This document shows, in pieces, positions 22,436 through 31,665 of a stretch of 44,834 bases of DNA. The notes beneath the pieces were generated by a model, which saw nothing but the letters and a program-made list of their open reading frames with translations, did no database searches and was not told where the DNA came from. How positions within the stretch are numbered: the stretch's first letter is position 1; each line of letters starts with the position of its first letter. This DNA comes from an uncultured Elusimicrobium sp. Its GTDB lineage: Bacteria > Elusimicrobiota > Elusimicrobia > Elusimicrobiales > Elusimicrobiaceae. The DNA lies in assembly GCA_902794125.1 (NCBI GenBank), contig CADBFX010000004.1:1-44834 (forward strand), given 5' to 3'. Made by a program: the position numbers and the translations under genes.

Positions 22436-24679
22436 CTACTGGTGGTTGTCCTCGTCTAATTTCTTCTCAAATTCTTCTAGCGGCAAGGGACGGGAATATA
22501 AAAAGCCTTGGGCCGTGTCGCATTGGATACCGCGCAAGAACTCGGCTTGTTCTTTCGTTTCCACGCCTTCAGCTACGATTTTACTGCCCAGCTCTTTAAT
22601 CATTTTGACTAATCCGGAAATGACTTGGCGCATCCGTGGGTTGGTTTCGCCCCGGGCTAAAAATTCCTTGTCTAATTTCACACAGTCAAAATCCAAGTTT
22701 TTAAGCACGTTAAGGGAGGAATACCCCGCGCCAAAATCGTCCATCGCCACGGAAAAACCTTTCGCGTGCAGACCACCTAACACTTGTTGCATGCGCTCTG
22801 TATTTCCGAAAACAACACTTTCTGTTAATTCCACTTCCAACCATTTCGGCTCTATACCAACCTCTTGTGCTGTAGCCGATAAAGCCTCAATAAATTGGGG
22901 GTCATCCAAATGTAAACGCGAAAAATTGACCCCAACGGGAACTATCGGCAGCCCTTTATCTTGCCGATTTTTTAGGAAAGAAATCACTTCCTGCCAGATG
23001 TAGTGATCCAACTTTAAAACAAAACCATTTTTTTCAAAAACAGGAATAAACCAATCCGGGCGAATCATCCCCTGCGTAGGATGTATCCAACGCACCAGGG
23101 CCTCCGCCCCCACGATACGGCCTGTTTCAAAACTATATTTGGGTTGTAAATAAACTTTAAATTGCCGTTCTTCCAGAGCGGTCTCCATATTGCTTTCAAT
23201 GCGTTTTTCCGTCACTATTTTTTGCAGATACTCCCGGTCATAAAATGCATAGCGAGTGCCGGCCCGTTGTCTGGCGGTATCCAGTGCTAACTTGGCACGA
23301 TCCACCATGATGTAAAACGGGGTTTCTTCTTCCACTACGTAAATCCCGCACGTAAACGAAAGAGGTAACACTTCTTGTTCAACTTGGCAATTTTTCCCCG
23401 CACGGCTGAATAATTTTTCAAGCCGGTCCGCCAGGTGCTCACGGCTGGGGCACCCTAGCAACAACCAAAACCGATCGGCCGTACTGCGGCAATAAATTTC
23501 ACCCGGAAGCAATTCCTCTTTTAAAAGACGGGCCGTTTGGAGTAAGGCCTGATCGCCCTGTTCAAATCCGTATATGTCATTTAATGCTTTGAAACGGTTT
23601 AAATTTAAAAGCACCATGGCAAAAGATTGGTCTTTTTCTTTAAATGCGGCGGCGGCAGCCGGAAATTTTAATTGAAACGCGTTGGCATTGTCTTGCCCGG
23701 TTAACGGATCAATGAACCCCAGCTTATACAAGGCTTTTGAATTTTGCTGTTGCATATGCAAAATAAACGCAAGCAATAACCCCAGCACTCCCACGATGGA
23801 TACACATAACACCAACGACATAAATACCAATGATTTTATTTTCTTTGCCACCGATTCTACCGGCAAAATCGCCACGGTGTACCAGTCGTTATATCCAATC
23901 GGGTAATAAGATAAAAACCGTTGTTCTCCGTCAAAAATATAACCAAAAATACCGTCGTTTCCTTGTTGTATATTTTGGTAAAGTTCTTCCTTGGAAAATT
24001 TCTTATTCGGGCGGGCTTGTTGAAGCACTTCAAACATATTGTCTTCTGCCGAGCGCGGGTAAGACAACAGCACTTTCCCTTGCTTGTCTATAAGCAGCGA
24101 CAAACTTATATCCGTCAGTACAATACTTCCCAAATCATCCCGGTAAGAAGAAATCGGCTGCAACGCAAACACCACTCCCCACGGTTGCTGTTTATTGCGT
24201 ACGGCTGCGGCTAATAATAAACTTTTTTGCTCGGATTGCAAAGGCGAAACGGTTTGATAAGAAATAAGAAAATTATTTTTTTTGACAGCATCAATCGTTT
24301 CTTTCGGCAAAAAACCGGTTTTTACCGTATTATCGGAGAAAACGGTTTTACCGTCGGCAAATTGAAACCCGGTTAAAGCAAATGAGCTGTTTTCTTTTTG
24401 GTCTTTTAAATAAGCAATTAAATTGTGCGGCTGTTTGAGCACCGGGTCATCTTCCAAAGAAACAGCCAACGTAGTTAAAATTTGCTGTTGGGAACCCAGC
24501 ACAGTTTTCATATTATCGGCCAATTCTCTGCCGGCCGCTTCTAAAATTACCCGGACATCTTGTTCCAACCGATGGCTCACCTGCCACCAATACGCCACCG
24601 ACCCTCCGGCAACCAACAGGGCGGCGATTAAAATAAATATAAATGTTTTTTTAAATTCTTTCTTTTTATATTCAAACAT
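22436..24679 (-). CDS. Membrane c-di-GMP phosphodiesterase, degenerate GGDEF plus EAL
   Basis: 747 residues from ATG 24679 (GTG 24685 possible). Two membrane helices (about 13-33 and 285-310) enclose a ~250-residue periplasmic sensor of the dCache type. The GGDEF domain follows, but its signature reads STADRF, so cyclase activity is unlikely. The EAL domain keeps the catalytic set: EALVRW, VNFSRLHL, ELTES, MDDFGAGYSSL, KLDKEF and EGVET. It should hydrolyse c-di-GMP in response to an extracytoplasmic signal. A paralogue with the same layout is at 34893-37118. It is the first chromosomal gene right of the element and has its own terminator. Confidence 0.9.
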   Translation of the reverse strand: MFEYKKKEFKKTFIFILIAALLVAGGSVAYWWQVSHRLEQDVRVILEAAGRELADNMKTVLGSQQQILTTLAVSLEDDPVLKQPHNLIAYLKDQKENSSFALTGFQFADGKTVFSDNTVKTGFLPKETIDAVKKNNFLISYQTVSPLQSEQKSLLLAAAVRNKQQPWGVVFALQPISSYRDDLGSIVLTDISLSLLIDKQGKVLLSYPRSAEDNMFEVLQQARPNKKFSKEELYQNIQQGNDGIFGYIFDGEQRFLSYYPIGYNDWYTVAILPVESVAKKIKSLVFMSLVLCVSIVGVLGLLLAFILHMQQQNSKALYKLGFIDPLTGQDNANAFQLKFPAAAAAFKEKDQSFAMVLLNLNRFKALNDIYGFEQGDQALLQTARLLKEELLPGEIYCRSTADRFWLLLGCPSREHLADRLEKLFSRAGKNCQVEQEVLPLSFTCGIYVVEEETPFYIMVDRAKLALDTARQRAGTRYAFYDREYLQKIVTEKRIESNMETALEERQFKVYLQPKYSFETGRIVGAEALVRWIHPTQGMIRPDWFIPVFEKNGFVLKLDHYIWQEVISFLKNRQDKGLPIVPVGVNFSRLHLDDPQFIEALSATAQEVGIEPKWLEVELTESVVFGNTERMQQVLGGLHAKGFSVAMDDFGAGYSSLNVLKNLDFDCVKLDKEFLARGETNPRMRQVISGLVKMIKELGSKIVAEGVETKEQAEFLRGIQCDTAQGFLYSRPLPLEEFEKKLDEDNHQ

Positions 24680-24805
24680 AAGCACTCTCTTGGCGATACA
24701 TATATTATAAGTTTAGTATAACTTTCCTATACTTAAACCGCAAGCACAACTTCAACAGGCAACTACCTAGGCCCTTTGGCCCTCTACATGTGAGCCTTTT
24801 GGCCC

Positions 24806-24835
24806 TTGTTGCAAACCGCTCTTAACTACTACACT
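24806..24835 (+). promoter_or_regulatory. Promoter of the second exported REC gene
   Basis: TTGTTG (24806-24811), 18 nt, TACACT (24830-24835), then 6 nt to the ATG at 24842. There is no Shine-Dalgarno, so the message is probably leaderless. Confidence 0.5.
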
Positions 24836-24841
24836 GTAAAT

Positions 24842-25897
24842 ATGAAGATTTTGGCTACGTGTTTGCTTTGTTGTGTAGCGTTAGTATCCCATGCCCAGGT
24901 ATTTCAAAAAGCAGGGGAAATTTCCGCTGCCACGTTGCGCACCGGCACGGTTGCTTCTATACAAGCTTCCCGGATTGCCCAAGTGGCCAATACAGCCCGC
25001 TTGCAAGCTATGCGCCCGCTTATTTTCACTTCAATAACTCCTCAGGCACAGCCGCAATTTCGCCAAACCCGTTTATCGCCGGTCAAATTGCAACAACTAA
25101 CGCAACAATACCGCCAAACTTTACAAGAAGCCGAAACCTTGCGCAAAGCAGCTTTTCCGTTTTTATATTATCAATCTCATCCCGCAATGTCGCGGCCGCT
25201 TTCACGTCAAGAAAAAAAGGATTGGCTGAATAAAATTCTTCCGCTTCACCACCGTTTAACAACGCTCTACCAGGCTACGGAAAAAGATCCGGCTCTTTCA
25301 GCGGCACTTGATTATACGACCTACTTCGCTTGTTTGATAGACCCATCTCTGACCCATACACTCCCGGCTAAAGATTCTGTGCCGGCCATGAGTTCCATCC
25401 CGGTAACTGATAATTTCTTCCTTTATCCGCAAGAAGATTCTCCGCTGCCGGAACCTGTTACAGATTTAGAAAACAAATTGATAGTTATTGTAAATGATAG
25501 CGACTCATTATTAGATTTTTTTGAAAAGTATTACCAATACGGTGTTTTATTCCCCGCAGCCAAGTTATACACTGAAGCCAGCGTGGCCGAGTTTTTATTA
25601 TGGTTTCAATCTTCCGACCTTAAGCCGGACATTGTATTTACCGATATACAATTAGGCGATTCTACCGGATACCACCTGGCCGGGGAATTGCGCCGTATGG
25701 GGTTTGAGGGAGGTATTATTGCGCTTACTTCTTATACCGAAACCGAAAAAATGGCCCGCACCTTAACCCATGGGGGGTTTGACGGCATGGTTTCCATCGC
25801 CCCGCAATATTTAGGAAAAATCCCCGTCGTTCAGCGGATTACCCAAGCCGCTCAAGTATATTACCAACAAAAAGCCGCTTCTTCCCCGGCAAAATAG
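24842..25897 (+). CDS. Second exported protein with C-terminal REC domain
   Basis: 351 residues from ATG 24842, which places a clean signal peptide (MKILATCLLCCVALVSHA) at the N-terminus. The middle is helical and glutamine/alanine-rich. The last ~125 residues form a receiver-like domain: NKLIVIVNDSDSLL, PDIVFTDIQLGDSTGYHLAGEL with the phospho-acceptor Asp, and IIALTSYTE. The conserved Lys is missing (MVSIAPQ). The layout matches 716-1852, including FLYYQ-HP/KP and REL/RQEKKxWL motifs in the helical part, so the two are paralogues. Location should be periplasmic. It lies 28 nt before copA and between two EAL genes; a link to either is unproven. Confidence 0.75.
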   Translation: MKILATCLLCCVALVSHAQVFQKAGEISAATLRTGTVASIQASRIAQVANTARLQAMRPLIFTSITPQAQPQFRQTRLSPVKLQQLTQQYRQTLQEAETLRKAAFPFLYYQSHPAMSRPLSRQEKKDWLNKILPLHHRLTTLYQATEKDPALSAALDYTTYFACLIDPSLTHTLPAKDSVPAMSSIPVTDNFFLYPQEDSPLPEPVTDLENKLIVIVNDSDSLLDFFEKYYQYGVLFPAAKLYTEASVAEFLLWFQSSDLKPDIVFTDIQLGDSTGYHLAGELRRMGFEGGIIALTSYTETEKMARTLTHGGFDGMVSIAPQYLGKIPVVQRITQAAQVYYQQKAASSPAK

Positions 25898-25925
25898 TTA
25901 TTTTCTATAATATATAGAGGGAACT

Positions 25926-28385
25926 ATGAAGCAAAATTTTACCGTTTCCGGCATGAGCTGTGCCGCTTGCCAAGTCCGCGTGGAAAAAGCCGTCCGCGCG
26001 CTAAAAGGCGTGCAACAAGCAGACGTAAATTTATTGCAAAACAAATTAACCGTTACCTACGACCCTTCGCTTCTTACCACTGCTGATATTTTGCAAGCCG
26101 TACAAAAGGCTGGCTATCAAGCAGATTTGCAAAACGATTTTCCAACCCAACCGCTCGGAGAAGTTCATTCCCTTAAACAACGTTTTATCTATTCCCTATT
26201 TTTTTTATTGCCGCTTATGTACTTGTCCATGGGGGTTATGCTCGGAGGGCCAATCCCCGCTGTTTTAAATACTCCCTTTAAATTAGCCCTGCTACAATTA
26301 CTTTTTACGTTGCCGATTTTATGGTTAAATCGGCCCTTTTTCTCCCGGGGGTTTTATCATTTATTTCGTCTTTCCCCCAACATGGATAGTTTAGTGGCTC
26401 TGGGCAGTACAGCGGCTGTTGTATCCGGACTAATTACTATTTTTTGCTGGTGTTTTTCTTCCAAAACCGCCACAACAGACGAACATCTTTATTTTGAATC
26501 GGCCGCCATGATTTTGACACTTGTTACGCTGGGCAAATGGTTGGAAGCCCGCGCTAAAGCCAAAACGTCTGATGCGATTGCCGCTCTAGTACGTTTGCTC
26601 CCCGCGCAAGCGACCCGTTGGGAAAACAATACCGAAAAAATCGTACCCATTAACGAGTTACGTTCCGGAGACGAACTTGTCATCCGCGCCGGAGAGCGCA
26701 TTGCCGCCGACGGCGTTATTTGCTACGGCTCCGGTGCTGTTGATGAATCGGCCTTAACGGGAGAGAGTTTGCCGCAAGATAAATTGGTAAATCAACCTGT
26801 TACCGCCGGAACGTTACTGGTAAGCGGGTTTGTCCGTATTAAAATTATTCATACCGGGAAAGATACCACCCTTTCTCAAATTATTGCTTTAGTGGAAGAA
26901 GCGGCCGGCAGCAAGGCTCCCTTAGCCGCCTTAGCAGACCGGGTGAGTGCCGTTTTCGTTCCGACCGTACTATTTATCGCTGTTATTACATTTGTGGCGT
27001 GGTATTTAATTGGGGCCGAAGTTGGGTTTTCTCTTTCCTGCGCGATTGCGGTGCTGGTTATTGCCTGCCCGTGTGCGCTGGGGCTAGCCACGCCTACCGC
27101 CATTATGGTAGGAACAGGACAAGCTGCTAAACGGGGTATTTTGATTAAATCAGCCGCGGCCTTAGAGCGCGCCCGTGCTCTTACTACCGTGGTACTAGAT
27201 AAAACAGGCACCGTTACCACCGGACGCATGCGGGTTATGCACGTTCTCCCTTCCGCTACTGTTACTCCGGAAGAATTGATTTCAACTGCCGCTTCGTTGG
27301 AAAGTGCTTCCCAACATCCTTTTGCACAGGCCCTACGTGCGTATGCCAAAGAAAAAAACTCCCCTTTGTTCCAAACCGCTGATTTTCAATTAATCCCCGG
27401 GCGCGGGTTGCAAGCTTCTTTAGGCCAACACCGGTTATACGGTGGCAATTTAACCTGGATGCAGGAATTAAAAATATCCGTTAAAAAAGGAAAAGAAATT
27501 TTGCAACAAGCCGCCGGGCAAGGATGCACGCCGATTTTCTTTGCCAGCGGGAAAAAATGGTTAGGAAGCATCTGGTTTGCTGATACAATTAAACCTTCTT
27601 CCGCAAGAGCCGTTTCCTTATTAAAAAAATTACAGCTAACTGTCGTTTTATTAACGGGAGATAACGAATACGCCGCCCGTTATGTGGCTGACCAAACCCA
27701 AATAGATACTGTTTTTTCCGGTGTGCTACCGCAAGAAAAAGAAGAAATCATCCGCCAATTACAAACAAAAGGCCAGCGTGTTGGCATGGTGGGAGACGGG
27801 GTTAATGACGCGCCGGCGTTGGCACGGGCCGATGTGGGTATTGCTTTAGGAACCGGAACGGATGTGGCGGTAGAATCGGCGGATCTGGTTCTAATGCGCG
27901 AAGATTTATGCACGCTAGTAGGGGCTCTTGAATTAAGTCGTGCCGTCGTAAAAAATATCAAACAAAATTTATTTTGGGCATTTTTCTATAATATAGTAGG
28001 TATCCCCTTAGCGGCGGGTGCATTTTATGCAACGCTGGGTTGGAAACTAAACCCGATGTTTGCCGCCGCGGCTATGAGTTTGAGTTCTGTGTGTGTGGTG
28101 AGTAATGCGCTGCGACTACGGTTTTTTGTTCCTTCGTATGAACAAGAAACGGCTCAAGCAAAAAAGGAGTTTTCTATGAAAAAAACATTGGTAATTGAAG
28201 GGATGACATGTGGCCATTGTGCCGCGCATGTAGAACGGGCTCTTGCTTCCATTCCCGGCGTACAGGCAAAAGTAGATTTAACACGTAAAACCGCCACCGT
28301 AGAATCCGCCACCGAAATTTCGGATGACGTATTGAAAAAAGCCGTGCAAGATGCCGGCTACGAAGTGGTAGCTATTCAAGCATAA
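25926..28385 (+). CDS. copA: Cu+-exporting P-type ATPase with N- and C-terminal HMA domains
   Basis: 819 residues; GAGGG lies before the ATG. N-terminal HMA domain (GMSCAAC, Cys12 and Cys15). Membrane helices follow, then TGES (about 279), CPCAL (about 380), phosphorylated Asp in DKTGT (about 425), SASQHPF and GDGVNDAPAL (about 622). The last helices carry FFYNIVGIP and AAAMSLSSVCVVSN, the Cu+ subgroup marks. It pumps Cu+ out of the cytoplasm. Unusually, a second HMA domain (GMTCGHC, Cys762 and Cys765) is attached at the C-terminus through a short linker, with its own ribosome site and ATG. nadE follows 13 nt later. Confidence 0.95.
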   Translation: MKQNFTVSGMSCAACQVRVEKAVRALKGVQQADVNLLQNKLTVTYDPSLLTTADILQAVQKAGYQADLQNDFPTQPLGEVHSLKQRFIYSLFFLLPLMYLSMGVMLGGPIPAVLNTPFKLALLQLLFTLPILWLNRPFFSRGFYHLFRLSPNMDSLVALGSTAAVVSGLITIFCWCFSSKTATTDEHLYFESAAMILTLVTLGKWLEARAKAKTSDAIAALVRLLPAQATRWENNTEKIVPINELRSGDELVIRAGERIAADGVICYGSGAVDESALTGESLPQDKLVNQPVTAGTLLVSGFVRIKIIHTGKDTTLSQIIALVEEAAGSKAPLAALADRVSAVFVPTVLFIAVITFVAWYLIGAEVGFSLSCAIAVLVIACPCALGLATPTAIMVGTGQAAKRGILIKSAAALERARALTTVVLDKTGTVTTGRMRVMHVLPSATVTPEELISTAASLESASQHPFAQALRAYAKEKNSPLFQTADFQLIPGRGLQASLGQHRLYGGNLTWMQELKISVKKGKEILQQAAGQGCTPIFFASGKKWLGSIWFADTIKPSSARAVSLLKKLQLTVVLLTGDNEYAARYVADQTQIDTVFSGVLPQEKEEIIRQLQTKGQRVGMVGDGVNDAPALARADVGIALGTGTDVAVESADLVLMREDLCTLVGALELSRAVVKNIKQNLFWAFFYNIVGIPLAAGAFYATLGWKLNPMFAAAAMSLSSVCVVSNALRLRFFVPSYEQETAQAKKEFSMKKTLVIEGMTCGHCAAHVERALASIPGVQAKVDLTRKTATVESATEISDDVLKKAVQDAGYEVVAIQA
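28176..28385 (+). CDS. copZ: Nested CopZ-like copper chaperone start within copA
   Basis: In frame with copA (codon 751), ATG 28176 is preceded by AAAAGGAG with a 6-nt spacer, as good as any ribosome site in the window. Translation from here gives 69 residues, MKKTLVIEGMTCGHCAAHV..., a complete HMA domain the size of CopZ. The gene may therefore make both a CopA-HMA fusion and a free chaperone that delivers Cu+ to the pump. The internal site is seen directly; its use is inference. Alternatively it is the remnant of a once separate copZ that fused to copA by loss of a stop codon. Confidence 0.5.
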   Translation: MKKTLVIEGMTCGHCAAHVERALASIPGVQAKVDLTRKTATVESATEISDDVLKKAVQDAGYEVVAIQA

Positions 28386-28398
28386 CAGAGGATAAATT

Positions 28399-30327
28399 AT
28401 GAAATCATACGGATTTGTAAAAGTTGCCGCCGCCGTTCCCACCGTACACGTGGCCAACCCGAAAGCCAACGTTATTCAACTTGAAAATCTCATTAACCAA
28501 GCTGCAGCGCAAGGGGTGCGGGCTGTTGTATTTCCCGAACTATGTATTACGGGTTACACGTGCGGTGATTTATTTGAAAAACCGCTTTTGCTGGACTGTG
28601 CCGAAGAAGCCCTGGCGGATTTACTGCGCCGCACCGCCAAAAAAGACGTCGTGTTTTTGGTGGGGCTACCGGTACGTGCGGCTAGTGCATTACTCAATGC
28701 AGCAGCAGTTTGCTACAAAGGTGAAATCTTGGGGATTGTGCCTAAAACCTATTTACCCAATTACGCCGAATTTTACGAACAGCGTTGGTTTACATCTGCT
28801 GGTCAATGGGCCGGAACGGAAGTTACCCTCTGCGGGCAAACCGTTCCTGCCGGAACAGATTTATTATTCAAAACTGCCGGCTACACCTTTGGTGTGGAAA
28901 TTTGCGAAGATGTGTGGGCTGTTGTTCCCCTTTCCTCGCAAGCAGCCCTACAAGGCGCAGAGATTATTTTTAATCTATCCGCCAGCAATGCGTTAACCGG
29001 CAAACATGCCTATGTGCGCCAATTAGTTGCGCAACAATCGGCCCGGTTACTTAGCGGATATGTATACGCTTCTTGCGGGTTTGGGGAATCTACCACCGAC
29101 GTTGTTTTCGGTGGCAATGCCCTTATCTGCGAAAATGGCACGTTACTGGCCGCTTCCAAACGCTTTAGCTTAGAGCCGCAACTAATTACCAGCGAATTAG
29201 ATGTGGAACGGTTACAAAACGAACGCCAAAAAAATACTTCGTTCCGGGCAGATAGTTCCCATGAAACAGCCGCCCCGTACGAAACGATTTTAATTAATCA
29301 ACCGGAAATTACCGTTAAAAATTTAACAAGAACTATTTCTCCAACGCCTTTTGTGCCAAACGGGGCGGCGTTGCACGACAACTGCGAAGAAATTTTTAAT
29401 ATTCAAACGACCGCGTTAGCCACGCGTTTAACAAAAGCGGGTATTTCCACCGTTACAGTGGGCATTTCCGGCGGTTTGGATTCCACCTTAGCCCTCTTAG
29501 TATGTGCCAAAACGTTTGATAAGTTAAACCTGCCGCGCAAAAACATTGTCGGCGTTACCATGCCGGGATTTGGCACCACGGACCGCACTTATAAAAACGC
29601 GTTGGCTCTTATGAAAAATTTAGGCGTAACTCAGCGGGAAATTTCTATTCAAAAGGCTTGCCGGCAGCATTTTGCCGATATCGGGCACAATGAAAAGAAA
29701 AAAGATGTTACGTACGAAAATGCACAAGCGCGGGAACGAACACAAATTTTAATGGACGTAGCCAACCAAACGGGTGGCATTGTTGTTGGCACTGGGGATT
29801 TGTCGGAACTGGCACTTGGCTGGGCTACCTACAACGGGGATCATATGTCCATGTATGGAGTAAACGCAGGTATTCCCAAAACGTTGGTGCGCTCGCTCGT
29901 TTCTTGGGTGGCAGCGTATGAATCCGATAAGAAAACAAATGCTGTATTACAAGATATTATAGACACTCCTATCAGCCCGGAACTATTACCCGCCGATAAA
30001 AAAGGTAATATCGCGCAAAAAACGGAAGATTTGGTGGGGCCGTACGAACTACACGATTTCTTCTTGTTCTATTTCTTGCGTCATGGTTTTGGACCGGCTA
30101 AAATTTATTTTCTGGCTCGTCAGGCCTTTGGTAATAAATTTACAGCCGTGGAAATAAAGAAGTGGCTCAAGGTATTCTTCCGCCGTTTCTTTGCCCAACA
30201 ATTTAAACGGTCCTGCCTACCCGACGGCCCGAAAGTGGGCAGTGTGGGGCTTTCCCCGCGCGGCGATTGGCGCATGCCCAGTGATGCCGAGTCAAGTATT
30301 TGGTTAAATGAAGTGGAAAAATTATAG
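28399..30327 (+). CDS. nadE: Glutamine-dependent NAD+ synthetase
   Basis: 642 residues. N-terminal glutaminase (nitrilase fold) with Glu47 in FPELCITGYT, Lys in VPKTYLPNYAEF and Cys in GVEICEDVW. The C-terminal synthetase has the ATP-binding SGGLDST (about 356) and GTGDLSELALGWATYNGDHMS. It converts deamido-NAD+ to NAD+ with glutamine as nitrogen donor, the last step of NAD synthesis. AGAGGA precedes the ATG, 13 nt after copA. A strong terminator follows. All key residues are present. Confidence 0.96.
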   Translation: MKSYGFVKVAAAVPTVHVANPKANVIQLENLINQAAAQGVRAVVFPELCITGYTCGDLFEKPLLLDCAEEALADLLRRTAKKDVVFLVGLPVRAASALLNAAAVCYKGEILGIVPKTYLPNYAEFYEQRWFTSAGQWAGTEVTLCGQTVPAGTDLLFKTAGYTFGVEICEDVWAVVPLSSQAALQGAEIIFNLSASNALTGKHAYVRQLVAQQSARLLSGYVYASCGFGESTTDVVFGGNALICENGTLLAASKRFSLEPQLITSELDVERLQNERQKNTSFRADSSHETAAPYETILINQPEITVKNLTRTISPTPFVPNGAALHDNCEEIFNIQTTALATRLTKAGISTVTVGISGGLDSTLALLVCAKTFDKLNLPRKNIVGVTMPGFGTTDRTYKNALALMKNLGVTQREISIQKACRQHFADIGHNEKKKDVTYENAQARERTQILMDVANQTGGIVVGTGDLSELALGWATYNGDHMSMYGVNAGIPKTLVRSLVSWVAAYESDKKTNAVLQDIIDTPISPELLPADKKGNIAQKTEDLVGPYELHDFFLFYFLRHGFGPAKIYFLARQAFGNKFTAVEIKKWLKVFFRRFFAQQFKRSCLPDGPKVGSVGLSPRGDWRMPSDAESSIWLNEVEKL

Positions 30328-30339
30328 GAAAAGATAATA

Positions 30340-30369
30340 AAAAGAGCCCCTTACTAGGGGCTCTTTTTT
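30340..30369. terminator. Bidirectional terminator between nadE and the PAP-like gene
   Basis: AAAAGAGCCCC (30340-30350), loop TTACTA, GGGGCTCTTTT (30357-30367). Confidence 0.92.
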
Positions 30370-31579
30370 ATAAGTACAAATCAAAATTATCTAACTGCTT
30401 ACCGCGTTCATTATAGACTTTAACGGAAAGTTTTCGGTCCACAATTTTAATAGCCGCATAATGACGCGCCGACACAAAGCGTGCCGTTTCCTCAAGCGGA
30501 TGAGTGCGTTTAGTAGGAGCCGGAGCAGCCGTACCAATCGTAACATACGTTACCCCATGCGGCTTATTTTCACCACGCAGGATTGGGAACGTCCGTTCGT
30601 AATTATAATCTCCGCCTTGCAATACCAAATTAACACGGTAATCTTCAAAAATTTTAACCAGTGCCGCAGCTACGGTTTCATTGGAACCGTTTGCGCCCGA
30701 AGAATAGGCCGGCGCATGCATCACTACAATTTTCCACTTTTCGGGAGCTCCTGCCAACGTAGTTTTAAGCCAAGCAATTTGCGCCGAATCTTCTTCTAAT
30801 TCCGGGGCCCACACAGCTCCGTTTGCTATATTCGTATCTAAAAATACGAAACGCGCGTTGGCCGTATCAAACGAATAGTACTTGGGGGTGGCTTTACTCC
30901 AACTCATATTGTGAAAGCGGGAATAGTTCGTTTGTAAAAAGGGTTTACTATCGCGGCTTTCGCGGGCCGGACCATATTCATTAGGCCCCAGTGCCACAAA
31001 TAGCGGATTATGCCGCAGGACTTCTTTAAAAGGAAAGAAAAATTCCCGGTCGGCTTCGTCGTTTAACCCTTGATACGTAAGATTGCCGGTATGAATAATA
31101 AAATCGCTTTTCTCTTTGGCCATCAACGCCGCCAAATGACTGCGTCCGGCGGCAGCGTCATCGGGCAACACTTCGCCTTCTTCGTTGGTCGGAATAGGCT
31201 CGCCGGTCGCTCCCATCACCAGAAAATTCACAATTTTCCGTTCCGGCGAAAACAACGTGCGAAATGTACCCGTAATAGGTTGTTGCACCCCGTCCCGGGC
31301 CTGGTTGTATAAGTAGAGGTTATAGCAAAAATCTTGGTTGGGCACTAACCCGTAAAGAACCGCTTTATGTTGGGTGCCTTCCGGGGTGAGCGTCGTGATT
31401 TGGTTACAGCGCGGAGCCGGACCATATTCCAACCACGACGGCGTAGCCGCATCCGTCTGCCAACGCAATACCATGGTGGTTTGGGTGGGGTCTTCAATAT
31501 ACGGCCCGCGAACCACTTGGGCCGCATCTGCCACTGAACTTATAACAACTAATAAAAATAATAAAAACATTTGTTTCAT
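30368..31579 (-). CDS. Exported purple-acid-phosphatase-like protein, probably inactive
   Basis: 403 residues. Signal peptide (MKQMFLLFLLVVISSVADA), an N-terminal fibronectin-like domain (VVRGPYIEDPTQTTMVLRWQ, about 22-110), then a metallophosphoesterase-like domain. In active purple acid phosphatases the ligands lie in GDxG, GDxxY, GNH(D/E), VxxH and GHxHxYER. Here these read GATG, GNLTY, GPNEY, VMHAP and GGDYNYER: only the VxxH histidine survives. The fold seems kept while metal binding is lost, so this is likely a periplasmic pseudoenzyme, perhaps a binding protein. It has no ribosome site; the promoter ends 7 nt before the ATG. Confidence 0.82.
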   Translation of the reverse strand: MKQMFLLFLLVVISSVADAAQVVRGPYIEDPTQTTMVLRWQTDAATPSWLEYGPAPRCNQITTLTPEGTQHKAVLYGLVPNQDFCYNLYLYNQARDGVQQPITGTFRTLFSPERKIVNFLVMGATGEPIPTNEEGEVLPDDAAAGRSHLAALMAKEKSDFIIHTGNLTYQGLNDEADREFFFPFKEVLRHNPLFVALGPNEYGPARESRDSKPFLQTNYSRFHNMSWSKATPKYYSFDTANARFVFLDTNIANGAVWAPELEEDSAQIAWLKTTLAGAPEKWKIVVMHAPAYSSGANGSNETVAAALVKIFEDYRVNLVLQGGDYNYERTFPILRGENKPHGVTYVTIGTAAPAPTKRTHPLEETARFVSARHYAAIKIVDRKLSVKVYNERGKQLDNFDLYL

Positions 31580-31586
31580 CTTTTTT

Positions 31587-31616
31587 ATTCTATCAAATAT
31601 CCTATGGCAAAAACAG
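31587..31616 (-). promoter_or_regulatory. Promoter of the PAP-like gene
   Basis: Minus strand CTGTTT (31616-31611), 18 nt, TAGAAT (31592-31587), then 7 nt to the ATG. It is closely similar to the promoter at 6898-6927. Confidence 0.5.
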
Positions 31617-31665
31617 TAAAAACCAATAAAGCAAAAAAGTGTAAAATTTGGTTTAATAAAAGAAT

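Noticed and set aside
26489..27961. Long minus-strand frames opposite copA
   Set aside because: Shadows of a strongly conserved gene; no ribosome sites or family features.
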